Source of the DNA: Methanosphaerula palustris E1-9c
GTDB lineage: Archaea; Halobacteriota; Methanomicrobia; Methanomicrobiales; Methanospirillaceae
Direction: 5' to 3'
Length of the DNA stretch: 64,000 nucleotides
Assembly: GCF_000021965.1 (NCBI RefSeq)
Contig: NC_011832.1
Coordinates: 62,001 to 126,000, forward strand
Position 1 is the first letter of the stretch. The number at the start of each line of letters is the position of its first letter. This document shows, one piece after another, positions 9,039 to 18,662 of the stretch. The notes beneath the pieces were generated by a model. It saw only the letters and a list, made by a program, of their open reading frames with translations. It did not search any database and was not told the origin of the DNA. Both the position numbers and the translations under genes were made by a program.

Positions 9039-10090
9039 ATTCTGTTGATCTCTTCGATAAAACGTTCGTTCTCCCATGCATCCCCGATCGAGACCCGGAC
9101 ATAGTGGTCGCCGAGGCCGGGGAACGACCGGCACGACCGGATCAGTACTCCCCTGCCTGCCAGGGTGGCAACGACATCGTCTGCGGTGTGGGGGGCCACA
9201 TCGATCATCAGAAAGTTCGCCTCTGATGGTAGCACCGGGAATCTGACCGCCGAGCGGACTCGCTCCCGCCATTCGAGCATATGTGCCAGCGTTCTCTCCC
9301 GATGCTCCCGGTCGGCAAGGGCCGCCACCGCGGCGGCAGCCGAGACCGACGAGATCCCGGAGAACGGGGTCGCGGCCTTCATATAGAATGGTTCCAGCCA
9401 GGCCGGGATGAACGCATAGCCCACCCGTAGGCCGGCCAGCCCGAAGATCTTGGACATCGTCCTGCCGATGATCAGGTTCTCATACTCCCCCATCAGCGGG
9501 CGGTAGTCGTCCCGGGCAAAGTCCACGTAGGCATTGTCGAGGAAGAGCATGCAGTCGCCGATCCCATCGAGCACCTTCCGCACCTCTGCCGGCGTCGTCA
9601 CCGTACCGGTCGGGTTGTTTGGGGTACAGAGGAACGCGACCTTTGCGCCCGTACAGGCCCGGGTGAAGGCCGGGATGTCGACCGTAAAGTCCTCCTTTCG
9701 CTGGATGTTCTCGACGATCGCTCCCTGCCCGGCTGCGGCGATCCCGTAGAACGAGAAGGTTGGGGTCGAGACGACGACCCGGTCCCCATGCCCTATAAAG
9801 CACCGGAGGACGGTCTCGATGATCCCGTCCATCCCGTTGCCGACGACGAAGGTGTGATCCCCGTGGAGACGTTTCAGCGCCTCGGTCAGATCGGTCATCC
9901 TGTCGTCAGGGTACCGGTTCACGGTCGCAAGAGCCGCAGCACCTGCAGCTATCGCTGCTTCTGACGGCGGGAACGGATTCTCATTGGAGGCGAGGCAGGC
10001 GATCCGGCCCGTTTCCCTGGCTGTCCCAGAGTGTGCAGCGTAGACATACCCGGGACCGGTCCTGAGATAGGATCTAATCGATGGCTGCAC
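9035..10090 (-). CDS. hisC: Histidinol-phosphate aminotransferase
   Basis: This 351-residue PLP enzyme of fold type I is expected to convert imidazole-acetol phosphate and glutamate to histidinol phosphate. Visible marks are the N-terminal SNENPFPPSEAA, CTPNNPTGTVT, the FLDNAYVDFA Asp/Tyr pair, and the PLP lysine in GRTMSKIFGLAGLRVGY; the Arg that binds substrate carboxylate is in YVRVSIG. The start is GTG and overlaps the end of argD by 17 bases. Aminotransferases of this group can also act on aromatic 2-oxo acids, so a broader specificity cannot be excluded. Confidence 0.92.
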   Translation of the reverse strand: MQPSIRSYLRTGPGYVYAAHSGTARETGRIACLASNENPFPPSEAAIAAGAAALATVNRYPDDRMTDLTEALKRLHGDHTFVVGNGMDGIIETVLRCFIGHGDRVVVSTPTFSFYGIAAAGQGAIVENIQRKEDFTVDIPAFTRACTGAKVAFLCTPNNPTGTVTTPAEVRKVLDGIGDCMLFLDNAYVDFARDDYRPLMGEYENLIIGRTMSKIFGLAGLRVGYAFIPAWLEPFYMKAATPFSGISSVSAAAAVAALADREHRERTLAHMLEWRERVRSAVRFPVLPSEANFLMIDVAPHTADDVVATLAGRGVLIRSCRSFPGLGDHYVRVSIGDAWENERFIEEINRI

Positions 10091-11201
10091 GGAGTACTCC
10101 GGTCGCTGTCTCGATCTCCTCCGGGGTGATCACCAGCGGCGGCACCAGCCGGAGGTTACCGTCCGCGGCGCAGTTGATCAGCACCCCGTGCTCTCTGCAG
10201 GTATCCCTGACCTCGGCGCACCGATCCCCGAGGGTGACTCCGATCATCAGCCCCCGCGACCGGGGGTTGTAGGCTGCGAGCGCCTTGTGGAACTGCTCGC
10301 CTTTGGCCGGCACGTCCGGCAGTACCGCTTCGATCACATCGATGGTGGCCAGGGCTGCCGCACAGGCGATCGGTCCGCCCGAGAAGGTGGAGCCGTGCTC
10401 TCCCTTCTTAAACTCGAGGCCATCCCTGGCGACGAGGGCCCCCATCGGGAACCCACTTGCAATCCCCTTTGCGAGGGTCACGATATCGGGCTTTACGCCG
10501 GTATGCTCGATCCCGAGCCATTTTCCGGTCCTTCCCATCCCGGTCTGGACCTCGTCGACGATCATCAGGGCGTCGTGCTCATCGCAGCACTCCCGGATCC
10601 CCTCGAAGAACGAGTCCGGTGGGATCAGCACCCCGGCCTCCCCCTGGATCGGCTCGACGATCACGCCGGCTGTCTGATCATCGACCGCCGCCATCAACCC
10701 ATCCAGATCGCCGTAGTCGACAAAGGTGCAGGCCGGTTCGAGGGGCAGGAAGGGCTCCCGAATCGCAGGCTTGTAGGTGACCGAGAGCGCCCCCATTGTC
10801 CTCCCGTGGAACCCATGGTTGAACGCGATGAACTTCTTCTTTCCGGTACTGATCCGTGCGAGTTTCAGGGCTCCCTCATTCGCTTCTGCCCCCGAGTTCG
10901 AGAAGAAGGCCTTGGCGAAGCCGGTGATCCCGACCAGCCGCTCTGCCAGTTCTGCCTGGTGCGGTACGTAATACAGGTTCGAGCAGTGGATCAGCTCCTG
11001 TGCCTGATCACAGATCGCCTTGACCACAGCCGGGTGGCAGTGGCCGGTGGAGCAGACGGCAATCCCTGCCACGCAGTCGATGTATTCGTTTCCCTTGTCG
11101 TCCCAGACCCTCGAGCCCCTGCCCCGCACCAGCATCATATCGCGGGTGTTGGCAGGCATATAGTAGCGTGCGTCGAGAGCTTTGTAATCCTCTGTAATCA
11201 T
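10074..11201 (-). CDS. argD: Acetylornithine aminotransferase
   Basis: This 375-residue class III aminotransferase has NSGAEANEGALKLAR for cofactor phosphate binding, FHGRTMGALSVT, the VDEVQTGMGRTG segment whose Asp contacts the PLP ring, and the PLP lysine in TLAKGIASGFPMGA. It makes N-acetylornithine in arginine synthesis. It starts with ATG 22 bases after guaAb and overlaps hisC downstream, so it belongs to the same minus-strand transcript. A LysJ-like role in lysine synthesis is possible in archaea, but the full-length match to ArgD features makes arginine synthesis the better reading. Confidence 0.92.
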   Translation of the reverse strand: MITEDYKALDARYYMPANTRDMMLVRGRGSRVWDDKGNEYIDCVAGIAVCSTGHCHPAVVKAICDQAQELIHCSNLYYVPHQAELAERLVGITGFAKAFFSNSGAEANEGALKLARISTGKKKFIAFNHGFHGRTMGALSVTYKPAIREPFLPLEPACTFVDYGDLDGLMAAVDDQTAGVIVEPIQGEAGVLIPPDSFFEGIRECCDEHDALMIVDEVQTGMGRTGKWLGIEHTGVKPDIVTLAKGIASGFPMGALVARDGLEFKKGEHGSTFSGGPIACAAALATIDVIEAVLPDVPAKGEQFHKALAAYNPRSRGLMIGVTLGDRCAEVRDTCREHGVLINCAADGNLRLVPPLVITPEEIETATGVLRAAID

Positions 11202-11223
11202 CCTTGTTCACCAGTTTTTTCGT

Positions 11224-12141
11224 TCACTCGTACTCGATCGTTGCCGGGGGTTTGGGGGTCACGTCGTAGACAACCCTCGCGACCGAAGGGATCTCGGCCG
11301 TGATCCGGGATGCTATCTTAAAGAGGACCGGGTACGGCACTTCGAGCGGGTCGGCGGTCATCCCGTCGCGGGAGTTGACCGCCCTGACCGCCACAATCCA
11401 GCCGTGGAGCCTGATGTCCCCCTTGACCCCGGTCCCGAGTCCGACCAGCGCCGCCAGGCACTGCCATGGGCGGAACTCCTCGACCAGTTCCTCCTCTGTG
11501 ATCGCGTTCGCCTCACGGATCACCGCGACCTTCTCGCGGGTCACCTCGCCGATGATTCTGACAGCGAGTCCCGGGCCCGGGAACGGCATCCGGTGCTGGA
11601 TCTCCCGCGGCAGCCCGAGTGCGCCGGCCACCTCCCGCACCTCGTCCTTGTAGAGGTCGCGGAGCGGCTCGAGCACTTGGGTGAAAGCGATCCCGAGCGG
11701 CATCCCGCCGACATTGTGGTGGCTCTTGATCCCGCCCTCGCTCTCGATTCGGTCGGGATAGATCGTTCCCTGCAGCAGCACCGTCGCCCCGGTCTTCTCG
11801 GCCTCCCGCTCGAAGACCCTGATGAACCGTTCGCCGATGATCTTCCGTTTCGTCTCCGGGTCGGCTACCCCGGCCAGGGCGTCGAGGAATTCATCGGATG
11901 CGTCGACGATTCGGAGGTTCAGGTGGCCGAAGAGGTGGCGGATCCGGTCGGTCTCTCCTTTGCGCATCAGCCCGGTATCGACATAGATCGGTTCGAGCCG
12001 TTCCCCGATCGCCTGTGCGGCCAGGGCTGCACAGACCGAGGAGTCCACCCCGCCTGAGAGGGCCATCACGACCCTGGCATCCGCGGTCAGTTCTCTGATC
12101 TCGCTGACGGCCTGTTGAATAAATCTCTCTGTATTGACCAT
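11224..12141 (-). CDS. guaAb: GMP synthase, PP-ATPase (subunit B)
   Basis: This 305-residue protein carries the ATP pyrophosphatase motif [10 protein letters not shown] near residue 28. The GMP synthase dimerisation half includes RHRMPFPGP-like [15 protein letters not shown], and the terminus is KPPATIEYE. It amidates XMP to GMP using ammonia from a separate glutaminase subunit, the split arrangement usual in archaea; the glutaminase is not in this window. The ATG at 12139-12141 was chosen over the longer open frame, which runs back into pyrG. It lies 19 bases after pyrG. Confidence 0.94.
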   Translation of the reverse strand: MVNTERFIQQAVSEIRELTADARVVMALSGGVDSSVCAALAAQAIGERLEPIYVDTGLMRKGETDRIRHLFGHLNLRIVDASDEFLDALAGVADPETKRKIIGERFIRVFEREAEKTGATVLLQGTIYPDRIESEGGIKSHHNVGGMPLGIAFTQVLEPLRDLYKDEVREVAGALGLPREIQHRMPFPGPGLAVRIIGEVTREKVAVIREANAITEEELVEEFRPWQCLAALVGLGTGVKGDIRLHGWIVAVRAVNSRDGMTADPLEVPYPVLFKIASRITAEIPSVARVVYDVTPKPPATIEYE

Positions 12142-12160
12142 TGTATGCTTCTCCGCATTC

Positions 12161-13738
12161 TTATGGAGTCTTTTTGTTCTTTCTGCACGCACTGACAAAA
12201 CCGAGAAACGCCGGCGCCGGCCTGGTCGGCCGGGATCGGAATTCGGGGTGGAACTGAGTGGCAAAGAAGAACGGATGGCCGGGAAGCTCGCAGATCTCCA
12301 TCCGTGGACCGTTCAGCCCGGAGAAGACCAGCCCTGCCTCTTCGAGGGCTGATATCTCCTCAGGGTTCACCTCGTACCGGTGCCGGTGCCGCTCAGTGAT
12401 GGTGCTCCGCCGGTACAGTTGTTCTGCGATCGTCCCGGCCTTGACCGTCACCGGGTAGTTCCCGAGTCGCATCGTCCCGCCCAGGTCGTCGACCCCTTCC
12501 TGCTCGGGGAGAATGGCGATCACATGCCGTCCGTCCCCGATCTCCTCAGAGCAGGCATCCTTCCAGCCGAGCACGTGCCGCGCAAACTCGACCACGGCCA
12601 GTTGGAATCCGAGGCAGAGGCCGAGGAAGGGAATGTTATGCTCTCGTGCATACTGAATCGCCCTGATCTTCCCTTCAATCCCGCGGATCCCGAACCCCCC
12701 GGGGATCAGGATCCCGTCCACATCGGCCAGCTGGCAGGGCTCGTAGCGTTCGGCGTCCAGCCAGACGATCTTCACCTCGGTGGCGAGCGCCCTGCCGGCA
12801 TGCTTCAGCGCCTCCTTGATCGAGAGGTAGACGTCCTCGATCCCGTACTTGGAGACGATGGCCACGGTGATCCGCGAGGTGTACTCCCGGGCGACCACGT
12901 TGTACCATTCCTCCAGAGCCTCCCGCCGATCGAGGTGCAGGTGCGTGGTGATCGCATCGGCCAGACCCTCCTTCTCCAGTTCCACCGGCACCTGGTAGAT
13001 ATCGGGGACGGTGGTGGCACTGACCACGGCCTGTGCGGCGACGTCGCAGAACGAGGCGATCTTCCGCTTGGTGTGCAGCCCTATCGGGTGCTCGCTCCTG
13101 CCGACGATCATGTCCGCATAGAGGCCGGCCTCACGGAGCGCCTTCACCGAGTGCTGGGTCGGTTTGGTCTTCATGTCTCCCATCGTGTCCTCAGGGATCA
13201 GGGTTACATGGATCAGCACCATCTCGTCCTCGGGCAGTTCGCCGCGCATCTGCCTGACCGCTTCGAGGAACGGCATCGATTCGATATCGCCGACGGTCCC
13301 TCCGACTTCAACCAGACAGATCTCGGCCGCCCCGTTCTCGTCCCCCTCGGTGGCGGCCTGCTCGATGCGGCACTTGATCTCATCGGTGATATGTGGGATG
13401 ATCTGGACCGTGTCCCCGAGGTAGTCCCCGCGCCGTTCCTTCTCGATCACTGACCGGTAGACCTTGCCGGTCGTGATGTTGTGCGGCCCTGAGAGTTCGA
13501 TGTCCAGAAACCGCTCGTAGTTGCCGAGGTCCAGGTCCACCTCGCTCCCATCGCCCAGCACGAAGACCTCCCCGTGCTGCGCAGGGTTCATCGTCCCTGC
13601 ATCGATGTTCAGGTACGGATCGATCTTGACGGCCGTGACCCGATACCCACGATTCTTCAGGATACGCCCGATGGATGCGGCTGTGATCCCCTTCCCCAGG
13701 CCACTCATCACTCCGCCGGTCACTATGATGTACTTCAC
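12161..13738 (-). CDS. pyrG: CTP synthase
   Basis: This 525-residue enzyme aminates UTP to CTP. The N-terminal synthetase domain starts with [17 protein letters not shown], a classic P-loop, followed by [23 protein letters not shown]. The C-terminal class I glutamine amidotransferase domain shows IPGGFGIRG, the nucleophile Cys in [10 protein letters not shown], and the His/Glu pair in HPEFRSRP. Length is normal. It is the first gene of the minus-strand run that continues through guaAb, argD, hisC, the AK6-like kinase and the lipid synthase, so nucleotide, amino acid and lipid steps share a transcript. Confidence 0.96.
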   Translation of the reverse strand: MKYIIVTGGVMSGLGKGITAASIGRILKNRGYRVTAVKIDPYLNIDAGTMNPAQHGEVFVLGDGSEVDLDLGNYERFLDIELSGPHNITTGKVYRSVIEKERRGDYLGDTVQIIPHITDEIKCRIEQAATEGDENGAAEICLVEVGGTVGDIESMPFLEAVRQMRGELPEDEMVLIHVTLIPEDTMGDMKTKPTQHSVKALREAGLYADMIVGRSEHPIGLHTKRKIASFCDVAAQAVVSATTVPDIYQVPVELEKEGLADAITTHLHLDRREALEEWYNVVAREYTSRITVAIVSKYGIEDVYLSIKEALKHAGRALATEVKIVWLDAERYEPCQLADVDGILIPGGFGIRGIEGKIRAIQYAREHNIPFLGLCLGFQLAVVEFARHVLGWKDACSEEIGDGRHVIAILPEQEGVDDLGGTMRLGNYPVTVKAGTIAEQLYRRSTITERHRHRYEVNPEEISALEEAGLVFSGLNGPRMEICELPGHPFFFATQFHPEFRSRPTRPAPAFLGFVSACRKNKKTP

Positions 13739-13793
13739 GATCTGTCTCCCAGTGGGTACTCTCTATGCTTTTAATATTCAATTAGTGTTCGCA

Positions 13794-14234
13794 TCAGCGG
13801 GTCTGTTCCTCTCCAGCAGGGGCCTGTCTCGTCACTGCATAGGCTGCGGTGGTGCGGGAGAGCACCTTCTCGGAACCCCTGGCTATGAGCGTCCCCTCGG
13901 CAAAGATCACATTCCTTCCCCGCTTCACGATCTTTCCCCTGGCCACAATCGTCCCTTCGTTCACCCCGTGGAAGAAGTCGGTGGTCGCCGAGATGGTCGC
14001 TATCCCTTCCCTTTCCTGAAGCCCGGGGTAGATGGCCAGCACTATCGCCTCGTCAGCGAGTGCGGTGTACAGACCGCCCTGCAGCCACCCCTCGCCGTTC
14101 AGCATATCAGGTCGGACCACCATCGAGAGTTCGCCGTGCCCTTCCTCCATCGCGACGACCTCGATTCCCATCAGGGTGAAGAACGGGTTGGCCTTTGCCC
14201 CCTGCTGCTCCAGTGCAGTACAGTAATTGTTCAT
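13794..14234 (-). CDS. PaaI-type hotdog-fold thioesterase
   Basis: This 146-residue protein has the hotdog-fold pattern. The motif LNGEGWLQGGLYTALADEA corresponds to the H/NxxGxxxGG helix in PaaI-like acyl-CoA thioesterases, and the strand ATISATTDFFHGVNEG follows it. In PaaI the motif begins HGG; here an N precedes the glycine, so the catalytic detail may differ. It should hydrolyse an acyl-CoA or related thioester in the cytoplasm, substrate unknown. It is transcribed away from the small ORF at 14296, with about 60 bases between them. Confidence 0.82.
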   Translation of the reverse strand: MNNYCTALEQQGAKANPFFTLMGIEVVAMEEGHGELSMVVRPDMLNGEGWLQGGLYTALADEAIVLAIYPGLQEREGIATISATTDFFHGVNEGTIVARGKIVKRGRNVIFAEGTLIARGSEKVLSRTTAAYAVTRQAPAGEEQTR

Positions 14235-14295
14235 CTGATCAGGTTCAGGGGGACGGGGAAAAAAGGTTTACCTGCCGGCCTGCAAAGAGAGATGC

Positions 14296-14535
14296 ATGGA
14301 ATCTGACACCCTGGAGAGGATCGAAGCGATGCTCGGCGACCTCGTCTGGCTGAACGCCGTCATCGCCACAGAACTGATTCAGATCACCGAGAACTCCTCT
14401 TCGATCCTCCGCAAGGAGGCGCCCCCGGAGATCTGTAGAGAGGACCACAATGCCATCCGGGCCGAGGCCCTCCGGATCGTCGGTCAGTACAGCCAGGACG
14501 CGACACTGAGTCGGCACCTGAACCGGCACCAGTGA
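14296..14535 (+). CDS. Small hypothetical protein, 79 residues
   Basis: It begins at ATG after AGAGAG and encodes an acidic, largely helical protein with no cysteine cluster, signal peptide or membrane segment. I do not recognise a family. The regular amphipathic pattern (LERIEAMLGDLVWLNAVIATEL) suggests a coiled coil or helical bundle. It stands divergent to the thioesterase and about 120 bases ahead of the glycosyltransferase operon. Length, start context and codon use agree with a real gene, but nothing more can be said. Confidence 0.55.
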   Translation: MESDTLERIEAMLGDLVWLNAVIATELIQITENSSSILRKEAPPEICREDHNAIRAEALRIVGQYSQDATLSRHLNRHQ

Positions 14536-14658
14536 TCAGATCTGACCGGGCGCATCGATAATGTTAATGAGGTCACCATGCCAACTCTTCTTCAGTATGG
14601 AGCGGCTATCAGCAGCGAGACCTGCTGCCGGGGAAGCGGCAGGACCTGATCCGAGAGG

Positions 14659-15381
14659 GTGCACCCCCTGAGGTCTGCACTGGTGGATGAGCGAGCCTGC
14701 ACGGTGGTCATCCCTGCCTACAACGAGGAGGACCGGGTTCTTCCCCTCCTCGCCGGCCTGGAACAGTTCCACTGGAGGGTGATCGTCGTCTGTGATGGCA
14801 CCGACCGGACGGCCGATACGGTCGAGACCTTTGCGGCTGCCCATCCCGGGATGGCCCTCACCTGCCTCCGGTTCGATCACCGGCTTGGCAAGGGGGGCGG
14901 GGTGCTGGCCGGCATCAGGGCGGCTGAAACGGCGTATGTTGGTTTTCTGGATGCGGATGGGTCCACTGCCCCCGACCAGATGGCCAGCCTCTTCGATCAT
15001 CTCGATGAGGTGGACGGTGCCATCGGTTCGCGGTGGGTGCCAGGGGCGGTTCTTGCAGTACCGCAGGGACTGCTCCGGAGGCTTCAGAGCAGGGCCTTCA
15101 ACCTGCTGATACGGCTCCTCTTTCACCTGAACTACCAGGATACCCAGTGCGGGGCCAAGGTTTTCCGTCGGTCGGTCCTGATCAGGGTGCTGCCCCAGAT
15201 GATCTCGACCGGGTTTGAGTTCGACGTCGAACTCCTCTGGCTTCTCTCCAGGGCTGGATTCCGGGTGAGCGAGGTGCCGATCGTCTGGGCAGATCATGGT
15301 GGCTCCAAGGTCGGTGGGAGCGATGCGTTTCATATGGCAGAGAGTCTGGTCAAACTGAGGTTCTCCGGGCGCAACGTATGA
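14659..15381 (+). CDS. Family 2 glycosyltransferase
   Basis: This 240-residue protein begins with the GT-A nucleotide-binding strand TVVIPAYNEEDRVLPLL. It then shows the DG of VVCDGTDRTADT, the HRLGKGGGVLAGI loop and the metal-binding LDADGSTAPDQM. GAIGSRW and DTQCGAKVFRR are typical of dolichyl-phosphate mannose or glucose synthase-like GT2 enzymes. No C-terminal membrane segments are present. The start appears to be GTG. Its TGA overlaps the ATG of the TPR gene (ATGA), coupling it to the TPR/BrxD-like pair. The donor and acceptor are unknown. Confidence 0.88.
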   Translation: MHPLRSALVDERACTVVIPAYNEEDRVLPLLAGLEQFHWRVIVVCDGTDRTADTVETFAAAHPGMALTCLRFDHRLGKGGGVLAGIRAAETAYVGFLDADGSTAPDQMASLFDHLDEVDGAIGSRWVPGAVLAVPQGLLRRLQSRAFNLLIRLLFHLNYQDTQCGAKVFRRSVLIRVLPQMISTGFEFDVELLWLLSRAGFRVSEVPIVWADHGGSKVGGSDAFHMAESLVKLRFSGRNV

Positions 15382-17183
15382 AGCGGGAGGAAGAGAAGAA
15401 GCGGGCGTTCTCGCTCTATCAGGAGGGAGCGTTCCAGGCGTCGCTCGACCTCTGCACGGTCCTGGCCCGGGACGAAAAGGACCAGTCGCTCGATGTGCTG
15501 GCGGCCACCAACCTCTTCTCCCTCGGCGCGCTCGAGGAGGCGGAGGCCCGGTTTCGGGATCTCGCGCTCCTGACCCCCGACTCCTCGTACGTCCACTCGT
15601 ACCTCGGCAAGGTGCTGGCTGCGGCTGGCAATGAGGAGGCGACCGCCGAGTACATCGAGGCTGTCAGGCTGGACCCTGAGAATCAGGAGGGACTTCGGGC
15701 CTACGGTGCCTACCTGGCCGGGAAGAACGATACGGCGGGGGCCGTCCCGGTTCTCTCCCAACTGGTCCGCCTCTCCGGCCGTGAGGAGGACGTGAAGACG
15801 CTCGCCTCGATGCTGCTCGAGCAGGGGAACGGGGCGGTGGCACTGGACCTGTATGCCCGGTACCCTCCGGCAGGGGACTGGTATATGTATATCGAGGCGC
15901 TGATGGCTACCGATGACCAGGTTGAGGCTCTCCGGGTCGCCGAGCAGGCGTACCGCAAGACTGGAGAACAGCGGTACCTGCATCAGTACCTCTCGGCCCT
16001 CGCGGTGGTCGATCAGTCAAGGGCACTGACCGAATATGCGGTCTACGCCGATGAGGAGGCTGACCCTGCGATCCGGTTCGACTATCTCCTCCTCCTCCGG
16101 TCCAAAGGGGATCTGGAAGGGGCTTTGTCGGTGGCGACAGCCCTGGTCGCTTCGGCGGGAGCGCCGGTCTATCATCTGGTCAGGGCGGAGCTGCTGGCCG
16201 CCCTCGACCGGAAGGACGAGGCAGAGGCCGCGTTCGTTGCGGTGATCAAACAGGAACTCTCGTCGATGGAGGATCCCGAGACCCTGGACCTGCTGATCCG
16301 GCGGTACCGGGAGTTCCTGATGGTAAGGTATGATCAGCAGACAGTGCTGGTCCGGTTTCGGGCCGTGATCGGGGACGGAGCGGATGTGGTCTCTCTGCTG
16401 GCCATGGCGGCCCTGTACACCTCGCTCGACGATCCGGTCGAGGCACGTTCCTGGTATTACCGGGCCTACCGTGCTGACTTCCTGAATGGTGGGCTGCTCT
16501 ATGCAGAGTTTCTGATCGGCACCGGAGATCAGCGCGAGTGTGAGAAGGTGGTGCTCTACCTGCTCGGCACCCTCACCCGGGTTGCCGACCTGGAACGGGT
16601 GGCCGCGGTGGTCCTCGATCAGCGGTACGGCATGTACCGCCTCCCGCGGCTGCTTGAAAAACTGATCGCCTGCTGCGAGGCCTCCCTGCACCTGCTCAGT
16701 TCGGCCGGCAGGGAACTCTGTGCGGTCGCGTTCCTGGTCTCGGCCACCGATGCGTTCGAAGCGGGGCAGTACCCCCGGTGCAAGGAGTGCTGCCTCCGGG
16801 GTCTCGACCTGATGCCGGGCCACCCCCGTTCCCTGCAGCCCGGGGACTTCTTTGCCCTGCTGGTCCGGTGCAAGGAGGAGTCGCTTGCTGATACCCCGGT
16901 GCTCGGGGAGCAGCGTGCACCTGAGGTGCAGGTGGTCGACCAGGCCGGCCCGGAGGAGTCCGGCCCAGACCTCGATCTCGATCCGGTCGAGGAGCAGGTG
17001 GTTGCGTTCCTCCGCACCCATACCCGTGCCGAGGAGCAGGACCTCAGGACGTTGCTTGGAACCCGGCGGGTCTCGGGGATCGTGAACAGGCTGATCCGGA
17101 AGGCCGCCGCCGCCGGGGTGGAGATCATTGCAAAACAGGGTGTTGGGGAGAATGGTGAGATCTATGAGTACGTGGGACGATGA
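15378..17183 (+). CDS. TPR-repeat protein with C-terminal winged-helix-like domain
   Basis: This is a 601-residue soluble protein. Tandem helical hairpins of TPR type fill residues 1 to about 500; clear examples are ALEEAEARFRDLALLTPDSSYVH, broken by EATAEYIEAVRLDPENQEGL. After an acidic Pro/Glu linker (about 510-535), the last 65 residues (EEQVVAFLRTHTRAEEQDL... GIVNRLIRKAAAAGVE) read like a small winged helix. No enzyme motif is seen. It is coupled to the glycosyltransferase upstream by ATGA and overlaps the BrxD-like ATPase downstream, so the TPR protein is the likely scaffold or nucleic-acid-binding partner of that ATPase. Function unknown. Confidence 0.8.
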   Translation: MKREEEKKRAFSLYQEGAFQASLDLCTVLARDEKDQSLDVLAATNLFSLGALEEAEARFRDLALLTPDSSYVHSYLGKVLAAAGNEEATAEYIEAVRLDPENQEGLRAYGAYLAGKNDTAGAVPVLSQLVRLSGREEDVKTLASMLLEQGNGAVALDLYARYPPAGDWYMYIEALMATDDQVEALRVAEQAYRKTGEQRYLHQYLSALAVVDQSRALTEYAVYADEEADPAIRFDYLLLLRSKGDLEGALSVATALVASAGAPVYHLVRAELLAALDRKDEAEAAFVAVIKQELSSMEDPETLDLLIRRYREFLMVRYDQQTVLVRFRAVIGDGADVVSLLAMAALYTSLDDPVEARSWYYRAYRADFLNGGLLYAEFLIGTGDQRECEKVVLYLLGTLTRVADLERVAAVVLDQRYGMYRLPRLLEKLIACCEASLHLLSSAGRELCAVAFLVSATDAFEAGQYPRCKECCLRGLDLMPGHPRSLQPGDFFALLVRCKEESLADTPVLGEQRAPEVQVVDQAGPEESGPDLDLDPVEEQVVAFLRTHTRAEEQDLRTLLGTRRVSGIVNRLIRKAAAAGVEIIAKQGVGENGEIYEYVGR

Positions 17184-18471
17184 ACCAGGGACCGCTGTCA
17201 GTGAACAGGAACGGTCAAAGTGTATCACAATGATCAATGCGCTCCGACGGGGGACCGTCCCTGCGCTGGGGCTTTCCGAGCTGGCAGTAGGGCTTGAGGC
17301 CGAGGAAGGGGTGATCCGGCAGCAGCTCACCTACGTGGCCGGCGGTGGTGGAGACCTGAAGTTTATTCGGGGGGATTACGGGGCTGGCAAGACGTTTCTG
17401 ATCGCCCGTGCCCTCGAACTGGCCACTGAACAGGGGTTCGTGACCGCCCATGTGGTGATCTCAGCAGAGACCCCGCTCCACCGGTTGCGGAGTCTGTACC
17501 AGCGGATCTGTGCGAATATGCGCCTCCCGACGGACGGCCCGGCCTTAAAAACCCTGATCGACACTTGGCTCTTCGGGATCGAGGAACGGGTGATCGCAGT
17601 CAGGGGAACAGAGACCCCTGACGAGGTGCTGGAGGCCGAGACAGTTCGGGCGATCGAGGGGGCACTGGCTGGAGTCAGCGCCGAGAACAGTGCCCTCGCA
17701 GCGGCGGTCAGGACCTACTACCTGGCCAACAACAAAGCCGAGTACCCGCTCGCTCAGGCCGCCCTCGGCTGGATCGCCGGCGAGCCGAATGTCGGCAGAA
17801 CATTCCGGCAGAAGGCCGGGATCAAGGGGGATGTCGACGACTCGGTCGCCCTCTCGTTCCTCCGCGGACTGGTCTCCATCATCTGCAGCGCCGGGTATGC
17901 CGGGCTGGCGGTGGCCTTCGACGAGGTCGAGACGACGCAGGGTCTCGTCCGGGCGCAGCGCGAGAAGGGATACGGCAACCTCCGGCAGCTGGTCGACGGG
18001 CTGGACCGGGGGGAGATGGAGCACTGTTATCTCCTCTTCACCGGGACGCCGGCGTTCTTCGAGGGGTCGCGGGGGATCCGGGCTCTCCCACCGCTGGCCG
18101 ACCGGATCAGTCTACCGGCCTCGGACGGCTACCGGAACCCGCATCAGGCCCAGATCGTGCTGGTTCCGTTCGATGCGCAGAAACTTGAGAAGGTGGCCAT
18201 GCGGGTGGCTGATATCTATGCGGCTGCCTGCGGCCCGGTGGACCGGGAACGGATCTCGCACCGGTTCATCCGGGGGATGATCCGGTCGATGACTGCCAAG
18301 TTCGGCGGCAGGGTCGACGTGATCCCGCGGGTTTTCCTCCGCGAGTTTGTGGACGTGCTCGACAAGTGCGCCCTGTACCCCGAGTACGACCCGGCGACGT
18401 CGTACCAGGAGAGCCGGCTTCCCGAGGACCTGCGCGAAGAGGAGCAGGCCTTCATCAGCATGCAGTTCTGA
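17164..18471 (+). CDS. BrxD-like ATP-binding protein (DUF2791 type)
   Basis: This is about 435 residues from the ATG at 17164, preceded by GGTGAG; ATG at 17152 is an alternative. It carries Walker A GDYGAGKT at residues 70-77 and a Walker B AVAFDEVE around 249-256. The downstream segments YGNLRQLVDGLDRG and LLFTGTPAFFEGSRGI are characteristic of the DUF2791 / BREX ATP-binding family that includes BrxD. In BREX type 2 loci BrxD accompanies PglX, PglZ and a helicase; none of these is present here. It overlaps the TPR/winged-helix gene by about 20 bases. The family call is from motif reading; the biological role is unknown and may not be defence. Confidence 0.8.
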   Translation: MSTWDDEPGTAVSEQERSKCITMINALRRGTVPALGLSELAVGLEAEEGVIRQQLTYVAGGGGDLKFIRGDYGAGKTFLIARALELATEQGFVTAHVVISAETPLHRLRSLYQRICANMRLPTDGPALKTLIDTWLFGIEERVIAVRGTETPDEVLEAETVRAIEGALAGVSAENSALAAAVRTYYLANNKAEYPLAQAALGWIAGEPNVGRTFRQKAGIKGDVDDSVALSFLRGLVSIICSAGYAGLAVAFDEVETTQGLVRAQREKGYGNLRQLVDGLDRGEMEHCYLLFTGTPAFFEGSRGIRALPPLADRISLPASDGYRNPHQAQIVLVPFDAQKLEKVAMRVADIYAAACGPVDRERISHRFIRGMIRSMTAKFGGRVDVIPRVFLREFVDVLDKCALYPEYDPATSYQESRLPEDLREEEQAFISMQF

Positions 18472-18488
18472 TCCGTGCTGCAGTGATC

Positions 18489-18504
18489 TCCACCTCTTTT
18501 TTTA
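18489..18504 (+). terminator. T-rich terminator after the BrxD-like gene
   Basis: The sequence CACCTCTTTTTTTATC lies 18 bases after the stop codon and fits the oligo-T terminators of archaea. Confidence 0.5.
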
Positions 18505-18557
18505 TCCATGATCGAAGACGTTCCGTAGATGCGAAGTGATGATAAAAAGCGAATCGA

Positions 18558-18630
18558 TAGCCCGGAGCAGATTCGAACTGCTGTCGGGGGATCCAGAGTC
18601 CCCCATGATTGACCACTACACTACCGGGCT
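18558..18630 (-). tRNA. tRNA-Gln (anticodon CTG)
   Basis: Read on the minus strand, the acceptor arms AGCCCGG and CCGGGCT pair perfectly over seven bases with discriminator A. The T arm has GTTCGAATC in its loop, and the D arm has AGTGGTCA. The anticodon loop CTCTGGA is closed by GGGGA/TCCCC, placing CTG at positions 34-36. The A1-U72 pair is usual for archaeal tRNA-Gln. CCA is not encoded. In archaea this tRNA is charged through glutamate and the GatDE amidotransferase. No intron is present. Confidence 0.95.
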
Positions 18631-18662
18631 TCTAGCCTTACTCTATTCGCCACGGTGCCTAA

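Noticed and set aside
10188-11303. 371-codon plus-strand frame opposite argD
   Set aside because: Antisense to a well-supported aminotransferase; no recognisable features.
12380-13453. Long plus-strand open frame of 357 codons opposite pyrG
   Set aside because: It lies wholly antisense to a clear CTP synthase gene. High GC at third positions creates such shadow frames; the translation shows no domain.
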